Origin: Betaproteobacteria bacterium
GTDB taxonomy: Bacteria; Pseudomonadota; Gammaproteobacteria; Burkholderiales; JACQAP01
Length of the DNA: 64,000 nt
Assembly: GCA_016194905.1 (NCBI GenBank)
Contig: JACQAP010000017.1
Location: forward strand, 62,001 to 126,000
Direction of reading: 5' to 3'
In this document: positions 36,263 through 45,577 of the stretch, in pieces
Numbering within the stretch: the stretch's first letter is position 1
Layout: each line of letters opens with the position of its first letter
Translations under genes and position numbers: made by a program
Notes under the pieces: generated by a model
The model's input: the letters and a program-made list of their open reading frames with translations, nothing else
Database searches by the model: none
What the model was told of the DNA's origin: nothing

Positions 36263-37462
36263 TCATTTGGTCAGTGCGCCGTGGCCGAACCACTGCGCGA
36301 TGGTCTCGCGTTCCACGTCGGTCATGCCGGTCAGGTTGGCGAGCGGCATGACGCGGCTCGAAACCTGCTGATTGATCTGGACAGCCTGGGTCGCGATGCG
36401 ATCGGGCGTATCCAGCATGACGCCTTTCGGCGCGATCGCGAAGCCGGGCTGGGTCGGCGCCTGCGCGTGGCAGGCCGCGCAGCGCGCCTGCACGATCGCG
36501 CTGACCCGGCCGAATTCGTCCGCCGGTGCTGCCGCCGCCGGGCCGGTGCTGCGGAACGCCGGTGCAATCGCAAAGGCGACGAGCGCAAGCGCGACCACGC
36601 CGGCTATCGCCGGCAGCGGCGACGCGCCGCCCTTGTGGCGGGAGACGAAATACACGCGGATGGCTGCGCCGGCGAAGGCGATCGCCGCGAGGATCAGCCA
36701 GTTGCGCGCATGTCCGTAGGTCATCGCGTAATGGCTGCTGATCATGGTGAACAGCACCGGCAGCGTGAAATAGGTGTTGTGCACCGAGCGCTGTTTGCCG
36801 CGCACGCCGTGGATCGGATCGGGCTCGCGCCCTTCGACCTTGGCGCGCACCAGTTCCTTCTGTCCGGGAATGATGACGAAGAACACGTTGGCGACCATGA
36901 TGGTGCCGAGCATGGCGCCGAAATGGATGTAGGCGCCGCGGCCGCTGAACACCTGGCACAGCCCCCAGGCCGCGGCGACGGTGAGCACCAACAGCACGCC
37001 GCCCAGCACTGCGTCGGTTTTCCCGAACGGCGATTTGCACAACAGGTCGTAAATGAGCCAGCCGCCGGCCAGCGACCCGATGCCGATTGCGATCGCGGCG
37101 GCCTTACCGATGTCGGCGACGTTGCGATCGATCAGGTAGACCTCGGCGCCGACGTAGTACATCAGGCAGAGCAGGAAGAAGCCCGAGATCCAGGTGGTAT
37201 AGGCCTCCCATTTGAACCAGTGCAAAGGATCCGGCAGCGTGGCCGGCGCCACCTTGTATTTCTGCGCGTTGTAGAAGCCGCCGCCATGCACCGCCCACAA
37301 TTCGCCCGATACGCCCTTGTCGGCCAGGGCGCGGTTCTTCGGCGCCAGCAGATGATTGTCGAGCCAGACGAAGTAGAACGACGCGCCGATCCAGGCAATG
37401 CCGGTGATCATGTGGAACCAGCGCAGCAGCAGGTTCAGCCAATCGAGTAGGTATGCTTGCAT
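36263..37462 (-). CDS. puuD: Urate hydroxylase PuuD (membrane urate oxidase with cytochrome c domain)
   Basis: 399 aa. Eight or so membrane segments begin with LLLRWFHMITGIAWIGASFYFVWLDNHLL; LWAVHGGGFYNAQKY and AYTTWISGFFLLCLMYY are conserved PuuD parts. The C-terminal 85 residues are a cytochrome c domain with CAACH (about residue 330) and a Met ligand in SRVMPLANLTG. It oxidises urate to 5-hydroxyisourate and passes electrons to the respiratory chain instead of oxygen, avoiding peroxide. The product is used by UraH, first gene of the operon. A 118-bp gap with heptamer repeats precedes its start. Confidence 0.95.
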   Translation of the reverse strand: MQAYLLDWLNLLLRWFHMITGIAWIGASFYFVWLDNHLLAPKNRALADKGVSGELWAVHGGGFYNAQKYKVAPATLPDPLHWFKWEAYTTWISGFFLLCLMYYVGAEVYLIDRNVADIGKAAAIAIGIGSLAGGWLIYDLLCKSPFGKTDAVLGGVLLVLTVAAAWGLCQVFSGRGAYIHFGAMLGTIMVANVFFVIIPGQKELVRAKVEGREPDPIHGVRGKQRSVHNTYFTLPVLFTMISSHYAMTYGHARNWLILAAIAFAGAAIRVYFVSRHKGGASPLPAIAGVVALALVAFAIAPAFRSTGPAAAAPADEFGRVSAIVQARCAACHAQAPTQPGFAIAPKGVMLDTPDRIATQAVQINQQVSSRVMPLANLTGMTDVERETIAQWFGHGALTK

Positions 37463-37473
37463 AGCTGCCGCAA

Positions 37474-37501
37474 AGTGCTGAGTGCTGAGTACTGAGTGCT
37501 G
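37474..37501. repeat. Four tandem heptamers AGTGCTG (one variant)
   Basis: AGTGCTG, AGTGCTG, AGTACTG, AGTGCTG, then AGT. Same 7-bp period and AGTGC core as the array at 3728-3762 when that is read on the other strand. A CTCTGCG/TCTCTGC-rich stretch follows to about 37570. Confidence 0.85.
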
Positions 37502-37580
37502 AGTAAAAACCCCGGCCTTCGTTGCATTTCCTCTGCGGCCTCTCTTTTTTCTCTGCGCCTCTGCGTTGAAGATTTTTGCA

Positions 37581-38507
37581 TTACGCGTCAGGATGGAAGC
37601 GCCGGCCGAGCGAAACCGGCTGGTTGAGCAGGATGGTCTTCGGGTCGCGGCAGATGATCACCAGTACGACGATCGTGGCGATGTACGGCAGCATCGACAG
37701 GAACTCGGACGGAATGCGTACGCCGAAACCCTGAGCATGCAGTTGCAGGATGGTGACGCCGCCGAACAGGTACGCGCCGAGCACCACACGCCACGGTTTC
37801 CAGGTGGCGAACACCACCAGCGCCAGCGCGATCCAGCCGCGCCCGGCGGTCATGCCTTCGACCCACATCGGCGTGATCGCCTGCGACAGGTAGGCGCCGG
37901 CCAGCCCGCTCATCGCGCCGCCGAACAGCACGGCAAGATAGCGGATGAGGATCACCGGATAACCGATCGCGTGCGCCGATTGCGGCGATTCGCCCACCGC
38001 GCGCACCAGCAATCCGGCACGCGTGCGATTCAGGAACCATTGCATGACGATGAACAGGAGGAGGGAAGCGTAGACCAGCATATCGAAGCGGAACAGCAGC
38101 GGCCCGATCAGCGGAATATCGCTGAGCCACGGAATCGAGATGCCTTTGAGTCCGTCGACCACGGTGCCGACGAAATTGCGGCCGACGAAAGCCGACAGGC
38201 CGACGCCGAACAGGGTCAGCGCGAGCCCGGTGGCAACCTGGTTGGTCTGCAATGTCAGCGTGAGAAATCCGAACAGCAACGCCAGCGCCATGCCCGCCAG
38301 CATGCCGGCGGCAAAGCCGAGCGTGAGGCTGCCGGTCTGGTTGGTGACGGCGAAGCCGGCTATTGCGCCGCCCAGCATCATGCCTTCGACGCCGAGGTTG
38401 AGGACGCCCGCGCGCTCGACGATCAATTCGCCCAGGCTCGCATACACCAGCGGCGTGGCCGCGCCGACCGTGCTCGCCAGAATCGGGATCAGTTGCTCCG
38501 CGTTCAT
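37581..38507 (-). CDS. Nucleoside-type ABC transporter permease (BPD_transp_2)
   Basis: 308 aa from the ATG at 38507, which overlaps the previous stop (ATGA). TPLVYASLGELIVERAGVLNLGVEGMMLGGAI is the hallmark of YufQ/NupC-like permeases of the BmpA system. About nine membrane segments follow. It pairs with the permease encoded at 38504-39613. A purine nucleoside or base is the likely substrate, given the neighbours. Confidence 0.92.
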   Translation of the reverse strand: MNAEQLIPILASTVGAATPLVYASLGELIVERAGVLNLGVEGMMLGGAIAGFAVTNQTGSLTLGFAAGMLAGMALALLFGFLTLTLQTNQVATGLALTLFGVGLSAFVGRNFVGTVVDGLKGISIPWLSDIPLIGPLLFRFDMLVYASLLLFIVMQWFLNRTRAGLLVRAVGESPQSAHAIGYPVILIRYLAVLFGGAMSGLAGAYLSQAITPMWVEGMTAGRGWIALALVVFATWKPWRVVLGAYLFGGVTILQLHAQGFGVRIPSEFLSMLPYIATIVVLVIICRDPKTILLNQPVSLGRRFHPDA

Positions 38508-39613
38508 GCCGCTTCTTTCGACACGACCGGGATGGCCGCGGCCGAACCGCGAGGCCGTGTTTTCCAACGCAGACGGAAGTTGATGAACAGGTCCGCTGCG
38601 AGAAGATAGAACAGCAGCATGCCCTGGAACACGCCGGTGATCGCCGCAGGCAGCGCCATCTGGATTTGCGCTGTTTCGCCGCCGATGTAGAGCAGCGACA
38701 TGAGCAGGCTCGCGAGCACGACGCCGAAAGGATGCAGGCGTCCGACGAAGGCGACGATGATCGCGGCGAATCCGTAACCCGGTGAAATCGACGGCTGCAA
38801 CTGGCCGATCGGGCCGGCGACTTCGGCGATGCCCGCCAGTCCGGCAGCGCCGCCGCCGATCATCAGCGCCAGCCAGACGTTGCGCTTCTCGCTGAAACCC
38901 GCATAAGACGCCGCTGCGGGCGCGAGGCCGGCTACTTTGAAGCGAAAACCGGCAAAGGTTTTCTCGGCGAATACCCAGGAGACCGCGGCAAGAACCAAGG
39001 CAATGAGGAAAGCGATATTGGTGCGCACGCCTTCGACGAGCAGCGGCAACATGGCGGCATCGTGGAACATCGGCGATTGCGGAAAGTTATAGCCCTGCGG
39101 ATCGCGCCACGGTCCATGTACCAGCCACGACAGAAGCAGCTTGGCGACGTAGACCAGCATCAGGCTGACCAGAATCTCGTTGGTATGAAAGCGGTTGCGC
39201 AGGATGGCGGGGATCGCCGCCCACGCCATGCCGCCGAGGGCGCCTGCGACCAGCATCAGCGGCAGCAGCAGCCACGCGCTTTGCACGTCGTGCAGCCATA
39301 GTGCCACGCCGCCGCCGACGATCGCGCCGAGCGTGAGCTGGCCCTCGGCGCCGATGTTCCAGACGTTGGCGCGAAAGCCGAGCGCGAGCCCGAGCGCGCA
39401 CAGCATCAGCGGGGTGGCTTTCAGGCAGAGTTCACCCAGGCCGTAGAGCGTCGACACCGGCTTGATGAAGAAGACCGCGAATGCCTGCGCCGGATCCTTG
39501 CCGAGCAGCGAGAACAACAGATAGCCGGAGACCAGCGTCAGCGCCACCGCCAGCAGCGGCGACGCGTAAGACATGATGATCGAGGGTTCCGGCCGCGGCT
39601 CGAGCTTAAGCAT
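38504..39613 (-). CDS. Nucleoside-type ABC transporter permease (BPD_transp_2, YufP type)
   Basis: 369 aa from the ATG at 39613 (39631 is an alternative ATG). LCLKATPLMLCALGLALGFRANVWNIGAEGQLTLG is the YufP-type signature, present here with FRANVWNIGAEGQ near residue 90. About ten membrane segments. The start overlaps the ATPase stop by 8 bp. Confidence 0.92.
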   Translation of the reverse strand: MLKLEPRPEPSIIMSYASPLLAVALTLVSGYLLFSLLGKDPAQAFAVFFIKPVSTLYGLGELCLKATPLMLCALGLALGFRANVWNIGAEGQLTLGAIVGGGVALWLHDVQSAWLLLPLMLVAGALGGMAWAAIPAILRNRFHTNEILVSLMLVYVAKLLLSWLVHGPWRDPQGYNFPQSPMFHDAAMLPLLVEGVRTNIAFLIALVLAAVSWVFAEKTFAGFRFKVAGLAPAAASYAGFSEKRNVWLALMIGGGAAGLAGIAEVAGPIGQLQPSISPGYGFAAIIVAFVGRLHPFGVVLASLLMSLLYIGGETAQIQMALPAAITGVFQGMLLFYLLAADLFINFRLRWKTRPRGSAAAIPVVSKEAA

Positions 39614-41159
39614 GCGCGGCTTCCGCGGCATCGGCGAACTGGCCGCCCATCCAGGCGCCGATTTTTTCGACGCTGGTTCCGGCAGAGGGCACCGGCGACG
39701 ACAGCCGGCCTTCGGCGATCACGGCCAGTCGGTCGCAGATCATGAACAACTCGTCGAGCTCTTCGGAAATCACCAGCACGGCGACACCCCGGTCGCGCAG
39801 GTCGACCAAAGACTGGCGGATCAACATGGAAGCGCCGACGTCTACGCCCCAGGTCGGTTGCGCGACGACGATGATCCGCGGATCGAGCATGGTTTCACGG
39901 CCGACGATGAACTTCTGCAGGTTGCCGCCGGAGAGGCTGGACGCGGCCGCCTGTTCGTCGCGGCTTTTCACCTTAAAGCGGCTGATCACGTCGCGCGCGA
40001 AACTGCGCACGACTTTGCGGCGGATCAGGCCGTGATGGACCATGCCGCCGTTAACCATTTTGCGATGGCTGCCGGTAAGCAGCGCGTTTTCGGCCAGGCT
40101 GAGCGCCGGCACGGCGCCGCGGCCGAGACGCTCCTCCGGCACGAAGCCGAGCCCGATCGCGCGCCGCTGCGCGGGATCGAGGCGGCCCGCGGCAACCTCC
40201 CCGAGCACGATCGTTTCCGGCTTTCCGGATCGCGCTTCGCCGGACAACGCCGCCAGTAATTCCTTCTGACCGTTGCCGGACACGCCCGCGATGCCGACGA
40301 TTTCGCCGCTGCGCACGGTGAGGCTGATCTCGCGCAGGTTGACGCCGAACGGATCGAGCGTCTTCAGCGTGAGCCGGTCGATCTGCAGCAGCACCTGGCC
40401 GGGTTCGCGGCTTTGCAGCCGGCATTCGGGCAGGTCGGAACCGATCATCATCCTGGCGAGGCTCTCGGCCGTTTCCCGTTTCGGCCTGGCGGTGCCCGTC
40501 ACGCGACCGCCGCGCAGCACCGTCGCGCTGTCGCACAAGGCCTGGATTTCGTCGAGCTTGTGGCTGATGTAGAGGATGCTGCAGCCTTCGGCTGCGAGCC
40601 GGCGCAGGGTCTCGAACAGTTTCAGCACCGCCTGCGGCGTCAGCACCGACGTCGGCTCGTCCATGATCAGCAGCTTCGGATTCTGCAGCAGGCAACGCAC
40701 GATCTCGACGCGCTGCCGCTCGCCCACCGACATGCTGTGGACCAACCGGTCCGGGTCGATCGGCAGGCCGTAGTTCTGCGAGACTTCGCGGATGCGCGGC
40801 GCCAGCTTCGCGGGCTGGATGCGCTCGTCGAGTGCGAGCGAAATATTCTCCGCGACGGTCAGGGTTTCGAACAGAGCGAAATGCTGGAACACCATGCCGA
40901 CGCCGAGCCTGCGCGCTTCCGCGGGGCTGGCGATTTGCACCGGCCGGCCTTCCCACAGCATCTCGCCCGAATCGGGGTGAGTCACGCCGTAGATGATTTT
41001 CATCAGCGTGCTTTTTCCCGCGCCGTTCTCGCCCAGCACCGCATGTATTTCGCCCGGACGCACCGCGAGGTCGACGCCGTCGTTGGCAACCACCGCCGGA
41101 TAGCGTTTGGTGATGCCGCGCAGTTGCAATCGCGGCGGCATGGCAAGCCGGTCGTTCAT
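39606..41159 (-). CDS. ABC transporter ATP-binding protein with two nucleotide-binding domains
   Basis: 517 aa from the ATG at 41159 (ATGA overlap with xdhB). Domain 1: Walker A GENGAGKST (about 40-48), MVFQHFALFETLTVAENIS, signature MSVGERQRVEIVRCLL, Walker B LLIMDEPTSVLTP. Domain 2 (about 260-510): GVSGNGQKELLAALSG in place of a canonical Walker A, signature LSGGNLQKFIVGRE, and VAQPTWGVDVGA as Walker B. Two-domain ATPases of this sort serve ribose/nucleoside importers. It works with the two permeases downstream and the BMP binding protein encoded at 50736. Confidence 0.93.
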   Translation of the reverse strand: MNDRLAMPPRLQLRGITKRYPAVVANDGVDLAVRPGEIHAVLGENGAGKSTLMKIIYGVTHPDSGEMLWEGRPVQIASPAEARRLGVGMVFQHFALFETLTVAENISLALDERIQPAKLAPRIREVSQNYGLPIDPDRLVHSMSVGERQRVEIVRCLLQNPKLLIMDEPTSVLTPQAVLKLFETLRRLAAEGCSILYISHKLDEIQALCDSATVLRGGRVTGTARPKRETAESLARMMIGSDLPECRLQSREPGQVLLQIDRLTLKTLDPFGVNLREISLTVRSGEIVGIAGVSGNGQKELLAALSGEARSGKPETIVLGEVAAGRLDPAQRRAIGLGFVPEERLGRGAVPALSLAENALLTGSHRKMVNGGMVHHGLIRRKVVRSFARDVISRFKVKSRDEQAAASSLSGGNLQKFIVGRETMLDPRIIVVAQPTWGVDVGASMLIRQSLVDLRDRGVAVLVISEELDELFMICDRLAVIAEGRLSSPVPSAGTSVEKIGAWMGGQFADAAEAAHA

Positions 41160-43501
41160 GCGCCGGCTCCCGCGAAGGCCGCAAGCGGTTGCGCGGCTCG
41201 CGCTTTCGTCAGCGAGGCCAGCGCACGCAAAATGGATTCGGGCGTGGCAGGCGCAACCAGGACGGGCAACGTGCCGGATTCGCAGCTCGCGCACGCATCC
41301 CGGATCGCGTACAGCACCGAGATTGCGAGCATCAGCGGCGGTTCACCGACCGCCTTGGAGCGGAAGATGGTGTCTTCGCGATTGGGCGCGTCGGCGAGCA
41401 GGCGCACGTTGAAATGTTTCGGCCAGTCGGCTGCGGTCGGAATCTTGTAGGTCGACGGCGCGTGCGTTCTGAACTGCCCGCGAGCATCCCAGACCAGTTC
41501 TTCGGAGGTCAGCCAGCCCATGCCCTGCACGAAGCCGCCTTCGACCTGGCCGATGTCGAGCGCCGGGTTCAGCGAGCGGCCGACGTCGTGCAGGATGTCC
41601 ACCCTCAGCAGCTTGCTCTCGCCGGTGAGCGTGTCGATGGCGACTTCGGATACCGCGGCCCCGTAGGCAAAATAGAAGAATGGCCGGCCGGTAAGCGTCT
41701 TTTTATCCCAATGGATCTTCGGTGTCCGGTAGTAGCCAGTGGAAGACAGCGAAATGCGCGCCGCGTAAGCCTCGCGCACCAGCTCGCCGAACTCGATTAC
41801 GTGGCCGCCGGCGAGGACCTTGCCGGCGGCGAAGCGCACGGCATCGGACGGCACGGAAAATTTCTCCGCAGCAAAGGCGGCGAGCCTGCCTTTGAGTTTC
41901 TGGCAGGCAGCCTGCGCCGCCTTGCCGTTCAGGTCGGCACCGGATGAGGCGGCGGTTGCGGACGTGTTCGGCACCTTGCTGGTATCGGTGCTGCTGGTGC
42001 GGATCTGCGAAACATCGATCTGCAGTTCGCTCGCCACCACCTGGGCGACCTTGGTGTAGAGCCCCTGTCCCATCTCGGTGCCGCCGTGGTTCACCATCAC
42101 GCTGCCGTCGGTGTAGATGTGCACCAGCGCGCCGGCCTGGTTGTAGATCGTGGCGTTGAACGAGATGCCGAATTTGACCGGCGTCAGCGCGATCCCGCGC
42201 CTGAGGACCGGGCTGGCGGCATTGAATTCGCGGATGCGGCGGCGGCGCTCGCGGTAGTCGCTGCTTGCCTCGAGTTCGTCGGCGATGCGATGGATGATGT
42301 TGTCTTCCACCACCATGCCGTAAGGCGTGACGTTGCGTTCCGCGGTTCCGTAGAAATTGGCGCGGCGCACGTCCAGCGGATCCTTGCCGAGATTGCGCGC
42401 GATATCGTCCATCACCGCCTCTATCGCGACCATGCCTTGCGGACCGCCGAAGCCGCGGAACGCGGTATTCGACACGGTGTTGGTCTTGCAGCGATGCGAG
42501 ACGATTTCGACGTTCTCGAGGAAATAGCAGTTGTCGACGTGGCAGATCGCGCGGTCGTTCACGGGTCCGGACAGGTCCGCGGAAAAGCCGCAGCGCGAGG
42601 CCAGCATGATTTTCGCCCCGGCGATGCGGCCGCTGTCGTCGAAACCCACTTCGTACTCGATCAGGAAATCGTGGCGCTTGCCGGTCATGATCATGTCGGC
42701 ATCGCGATCCAGGCGCAGCTTGACCGGCCGGCGCGTGCGCGCGGCGATCACCGCGGCGGCGCAGGCATATTGTCCCGGCTGGCTTTCCTTGCCGCCGAAG
42801 CCGCCGCCCATGCGCCGGCACTGCACGACGACCTCGTGCGATTTCTTGCCGAGCGCATGCGCGACCATGTGCTGCACCTCGGTCGGGTGCTGCGTCGAGC
42901 TGTAGATCAGCATGCTGCCGTCTTCCTGCGGCAGCGCCACCGCAACCTGGCCTTCCAGATAGAAGTGTTCCTGCCCGCCGAGTTCCGCGCTGCCGGCCAG
43001 TCGATGCCGCGCGCGGCCGATCGCCGTTTCGGGTTCGCCGCGGCGCAGGGTGTGCGTGGGCACGACGAAACTTTTTGCCGCGAGTGCGCTGCGGACGTCG
43101 AGGATCGCCGGCAACTCCTCGACCTCGACACGCGCAAACTTTGTCGCGCGCCGCGCGGCGCCATAAGAGGTTGCCGCGACCCCGAACAGCGACTGGCCGG
43201 CGAATTCCACCAGCGATTCGGCGAAGATCGGATCGTCGTGCAGCACCGGGCCGATCAGGTTGGAACCGGGAACGTCGGCTGCGGTGACGATGGCCACCAC
43301 CCCGGGTGCGGTGGCAACCGCCGAAAGGTCCATCGACTTGATGCGGCCGTGGGCGACCGTACTCATGCCGAGCGCGACATGCAGGACATTTTCCGGGAGC
43401 GGGATGTCGTCGGTGTAGTTCGCCGCGCCGCTGACATGCAGCGGCGCGCTTTCGTGCGGCAGCGGTTGGCCGGCGACGGACACGTGAACGAGTTCGGGCA
43501 T
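41156..43501 (-). CDS. xdhB: Xanthine dehydrogenase molybdopterin-binding subunit
   Basis: 781 aa, complete. SAPLHVSGAANYTDDIPLPENVLH begins the family body; GQEHFYLEGQVAVALPQEDG and CRRMGGGFGGKESQ bind molybdopterin; NTAFRGFGGPQGM and the C-terminal KAVGEPPLMLAISV hold the catalytic Arg and Glu. With XdhA it oxidises hypoxanthine to xanthine and xanthine to urate. It starts 4 bp after xdhA stop. No xdhC maturation gene is near. Confidence 0.95.
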   Translation of the reverse strand: MPELVHVSVAGQPLPHESAPLHVSGAANYTDDIPLPENVLHVALGMSTVAHGRIKSMDLSAVATAPGVVAIVTAADVPGSNLIGPVLHDDPIFAESLVEFAGQSLFGVAATSYGAARRATKFARVEVEELPAILDVRSALAAKSFVVPTHTLRRGEPETAIGRARHRLAGSAELGGQEHFYLEGQVAVALPQEDGSMLIYSSTQHPTEVQHMVAHALGKKSHEVVVQCRRMGGGFGGKESQPGQYACAAAVIAARTRRPVKLRLDRDADMIMTGKRHDFLIEYEVGFDDSGRIAGAKIMLASRCGFSADLSGPVNDRAICHVDNCYFLENVEIVSHRCKTNTVSNTAFRGFGGPQGMVAIEAVMDDIARNLGKDPLDVRRANFYGTAERNVTPYGMVVEDNIIHRIADELEASSDYRERRRRIREFNAASPVLRRGIALTPVKFGISFNATIYNQAGALVHIYTDGSVMVNHGGTEMGQGLYTKVAQVVASELQIDVSQIRTSSTDTSKVPNTSATAASSGADLNGKAAQAACQKLKGRLAAFAAEKFSVPSDAVRFAAGKVLAGGHVIEFGELVREAYAARISLSSTGYYRTPKIHWDKKTLTGRPFFYFAYGAAVSEVAIDTLTGESKLLRVDILHDVGRSLNPALDIGQVEGGFVQGMGWLTSEELVWDARGQFRTHAPSTYKIPTAADWPKHFNVRLLADAPNREDTIFRSKAVGEPPLMLAISVLYAIRDACASCESGTLPVLVAPATPESILRALASLTKARAAQPLAAFAGAGA

Positions 43502-43505
43502 GGGC

Positions 43506-44975
43506 TCAATGCTCCTCGAGTTCGGCCACGCGGGTCGGCACCGGTTTCCCGCTGTGCTCGGCAAAGAAGCGCAGCAGCAGGTTCTGCGCCACCAGCATCC
43601 GGTATTCGGCGCTGGCACGCATGTCGGTCAGCGGGGCGTAGTCCAGCGCGAGCGCGGAAAGCGCCGCTTCCATGGTGGCGCGCGACCACGGCTGGTCGAT
43701 GAGCGCCGCCTCCGTGTGCATTGCGCGTTTCGGCACGGCAGCCATGCCGCCGTAGGCAATACGTGCCTTTGCGATGCGGCCGTCCTCCAGGTCGAACGCG
43801 TAGGCGCCGCACAGCGCGGAAATGTCCTGGTCGAAGCGTTTGGAAATCTTGTAACTGGCGAACCGGCGCCCGGCGGGTGACAGCGGAATGCGCACGGCTT
43901 CGACGAACTCGCCGGGTTGCAGCGCTGTCTTCTGGTAGCCGAGATAGAAGTCTTCGAGCGGCATCTCGCGTTCGCCGCCGCCGCGGCGCAGCTTCACGGT
44001 TGCACCGAGAACCAGCAGGAAAGGCATGGAGTCGCCGATCGGCGATCCATTGGCGACATTGCCGCCGAGCGTGCCGGAGTTGCGCACCGGGGGCGAACCG
44101 AAGCGATCGGCGAGTTCCGCCAGCATGGGATAGCGCGCAACGATGGCGGCATAGGCGTCGGTGAGGCTGACCGCTGCGCCGATTTCGACGGCATTTCCGG
44201 TCTCGCGCACGCTCCTGAGCTCGGCGACGTTGCCGGTGTAAATGAGCATCGGCAGGTCGCGCAGCTGCTTGGTGACCCAGAGGCCGATGTCCGTGCCGCC
44301 GGCGAGCAGCAACGCCTGCGGGTGGGCTTCGCAGAGCCGCGCGAGTTCGTCGATCGAAACCGGCGCACGAAAACCGGCGCCGCCGTCGAGCGAGACGGTA
44401 TCGGTTGCGGCGATGGCCTCCAACGCCTCGTGCCGCTTTGCATCCCGCGCATACGCGCGGCTCCAGGACGCCGGATCGGCATAGCCGCTCATGCGGCAAC
44501 CGGCATCGATGATCGGCCGGTAACCGGTGCAGCGGCACAGGTTTCCCGACAGCGCCCGCACGACATCGTCGCGCTGCGGCGCCGCCTCATTCAGATACAG
44601 GCCGAACAGCGACATGACGAAACCCGGGGTGCAGAAACCGCATTGCGAAGCATGCCAGTCCACCATCGCCTGCTGCACCGGATGCAGTTTGCCGTCGGCC
44701 GACTTCAGGTTTTCCACCGTGACGATTTCCTTGCCGTCGAGCGTGGGCAGGAAGCGGATGCAGGAATTGATGGCGCGATAGCTGATTTTGCCGGCGGCGG
44801 GTTCACCGATCACCACGGTACAGGCGCCGCAGTCTCCTTCGGCGCAACCTTCCTTGGTGCCGGTGCGTCCGAGCTTCTCGCGCAGATACTCCAGCACCGT
44901 CATCGTCGGTGCGACGTCGTCGAGTTGCACAACTTCGCCATCGAGGATGAACCGGATGGATCGGCGGGCCGGCAT
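43506..44975 (-). CDS. xdhA: Xanthine dehydrogenase small subunit (2Fe-2S and FAD)
   Basis: 489 aa from the ATG at 44975. Plant-type 2Fe-2S ligands in GCAEGDCGACTVVIG (about 40-54); second cluster in QCGFCTPGFVMSL and NLCRCTGYRPII; FAD domain from about residue 190 with LLLAGGTDIGLWV and NVANGSPIGDSMP. It transfers electrons from the molybdenum site in XdhB to NAD. It starts 2 bp after the uraH stop. Confidence 0.95.
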   Translation of the reverse strand: MPARRSIRFILDGEVVQLDDVAPTMTVLEYLREKLGRTGTKEGCAEGDCGACTVVIGEPAAGKISYRAINSCIRFLPTLDGKEIVTVENLKSADGKLHPVQQAMVDWHASQCGFCTPGFVMSLFGLYLNEAAPQRDDVVRALSGNLCRCTGYRPIIDAGCRMSGYADPASWSRAYARDAKRHEALEAIAATDTVSLDGGAGFRAPVSIDELARLCEAHPQALLLAGGTDIGLWVTKQLRDLPMLIYTGNVAELRSVRETGNAVEIGAAVSLTDAYAAIVARYPMLAELADRFGSPPVRNSGTLGGNVANGSPIGDSMPFLLVLGATVKLRRGGGEREMPLEDFYLGYQKTALQPGEFVEAVRIPLSPAGRRFASYKISKRFDQDISALCGAYAFDLEDGRIAKARIAYGGMAAVPKRAMHTEAALIDQPWSRATMEAALSALALDYAPLTDMRASAEYRMLVAQNLLLRFFAEHSGKPVPTRVAELEEH

Positions 44976-44977
44976 GT

Positions 44978-45325
44978 TCAGCTGCCGCGATAAGTGGAGT
45001 AACTCCACGGCGATACCAGCAACGGAACGTGATAGTGCTGGTCGATGCCGGAGAGGCCGAAACGCAACGCGATCCGGTCGAGGAAGGGCGGATCGGGAAG
45101 CTTCACGCCGAGCGCGCGGAAATAATCGGCCGTATGGAACACCAGTTCGTATTCGCCCGGGACGAAAGACGCGCCTTCGAGCAGCGGCCGCCCGCAGCGT
45201 CCGTCCGCATCGCTGCGCCCCGAGAACAGGACCTCGTCCGCAGGCAGGCGGCGCAGTTCGATCAGCATGCCGGCCGCGGGGCGGCCATGCGCGGTATCGA
45301 GAATGTGCGTGGTGAGCTTGCCCAT
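44978..45325 (-). CDS. uraH: 5-hydroxyisourate hydrolase (transthyretin-like)
   Basis: 115 aa from the ATG at 45325. The family ends are both present: LTTHILDTAHGRPAAGM at the N-terminus (active-site His) and the diagnostic C-terminal YRGS. FHTADYFRALGVKLPDPPFLDRIALRFGL is the central part, with conserved HYHVPLLVSPWSYSTYRGS end. It hydrolyses 5-hydroxyisourate to OHCU. It is the first gene of the leftward purine operon, divergent from gntR. Confidence 0.95.
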   Translation of the reverse strand: MGKLTTHILDTAHGRPAAGMLIELRRLPADEVLFSGRSDADGRCGRPLLEGASFVPGEYELVFHTADYFRALGVKLPDPPFLDRIALRFGLSGIDQHYHVPLLVSPWSYSTYRGS

Positions 45326-45360
45326 CGGAAACGGTGCGTCGCCGTGCCCTCGGTCATAAA

Positions 45361-45370
45361 ACTGTATACA
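45361..45370. promoter_or_regulatory. ACTGTATACA operator candidate before uraH
   Basis: ACTGTATACA contains the palindrome TGTATACA and lies 36-45 bp before the uraH start, just downstream of a TATATT/TATTAT -10-like tract on the minus strand. The same ten bases recur in inverse orientation at 49362-49371, before the porin operon. Confidence 0.5.
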
Positions 45371-45510
45371 TAATATAGCGCGGACGTTGCGTTCCGGCCC
45401 GGCCGAATGCGCCACGCTGGGGCGGAGGCTCCTCCTGCCGCACCAATTCCGGTCCGCGCATCGCATCGGCTGCAACGCAGCCGGACCGGAACCCGTCGTG
45501 TACAATCACT

Positions 45511-45539
45511 TTGAATATTGTCGCGAGGTTGTGCAATAT
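45511..45539 (+). promoter_or_regulatory. Predicted sigma-70 promoter of gntR-puuE operon
   Basis: TTGAAT (45511-45516), 17-bp spacer, CAATAT (45534-45539). An ACAAT (45502-45506)/ATTGT (45516-45520) pair overlaps the -35 box. The position favours the ATG at 45578 as the start of the regulator. Confidence 0.45.
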
Positions 45540-45577
45540 GCATGCCACGCAACAAACCCGGCGTCCCTGCAACCGTG

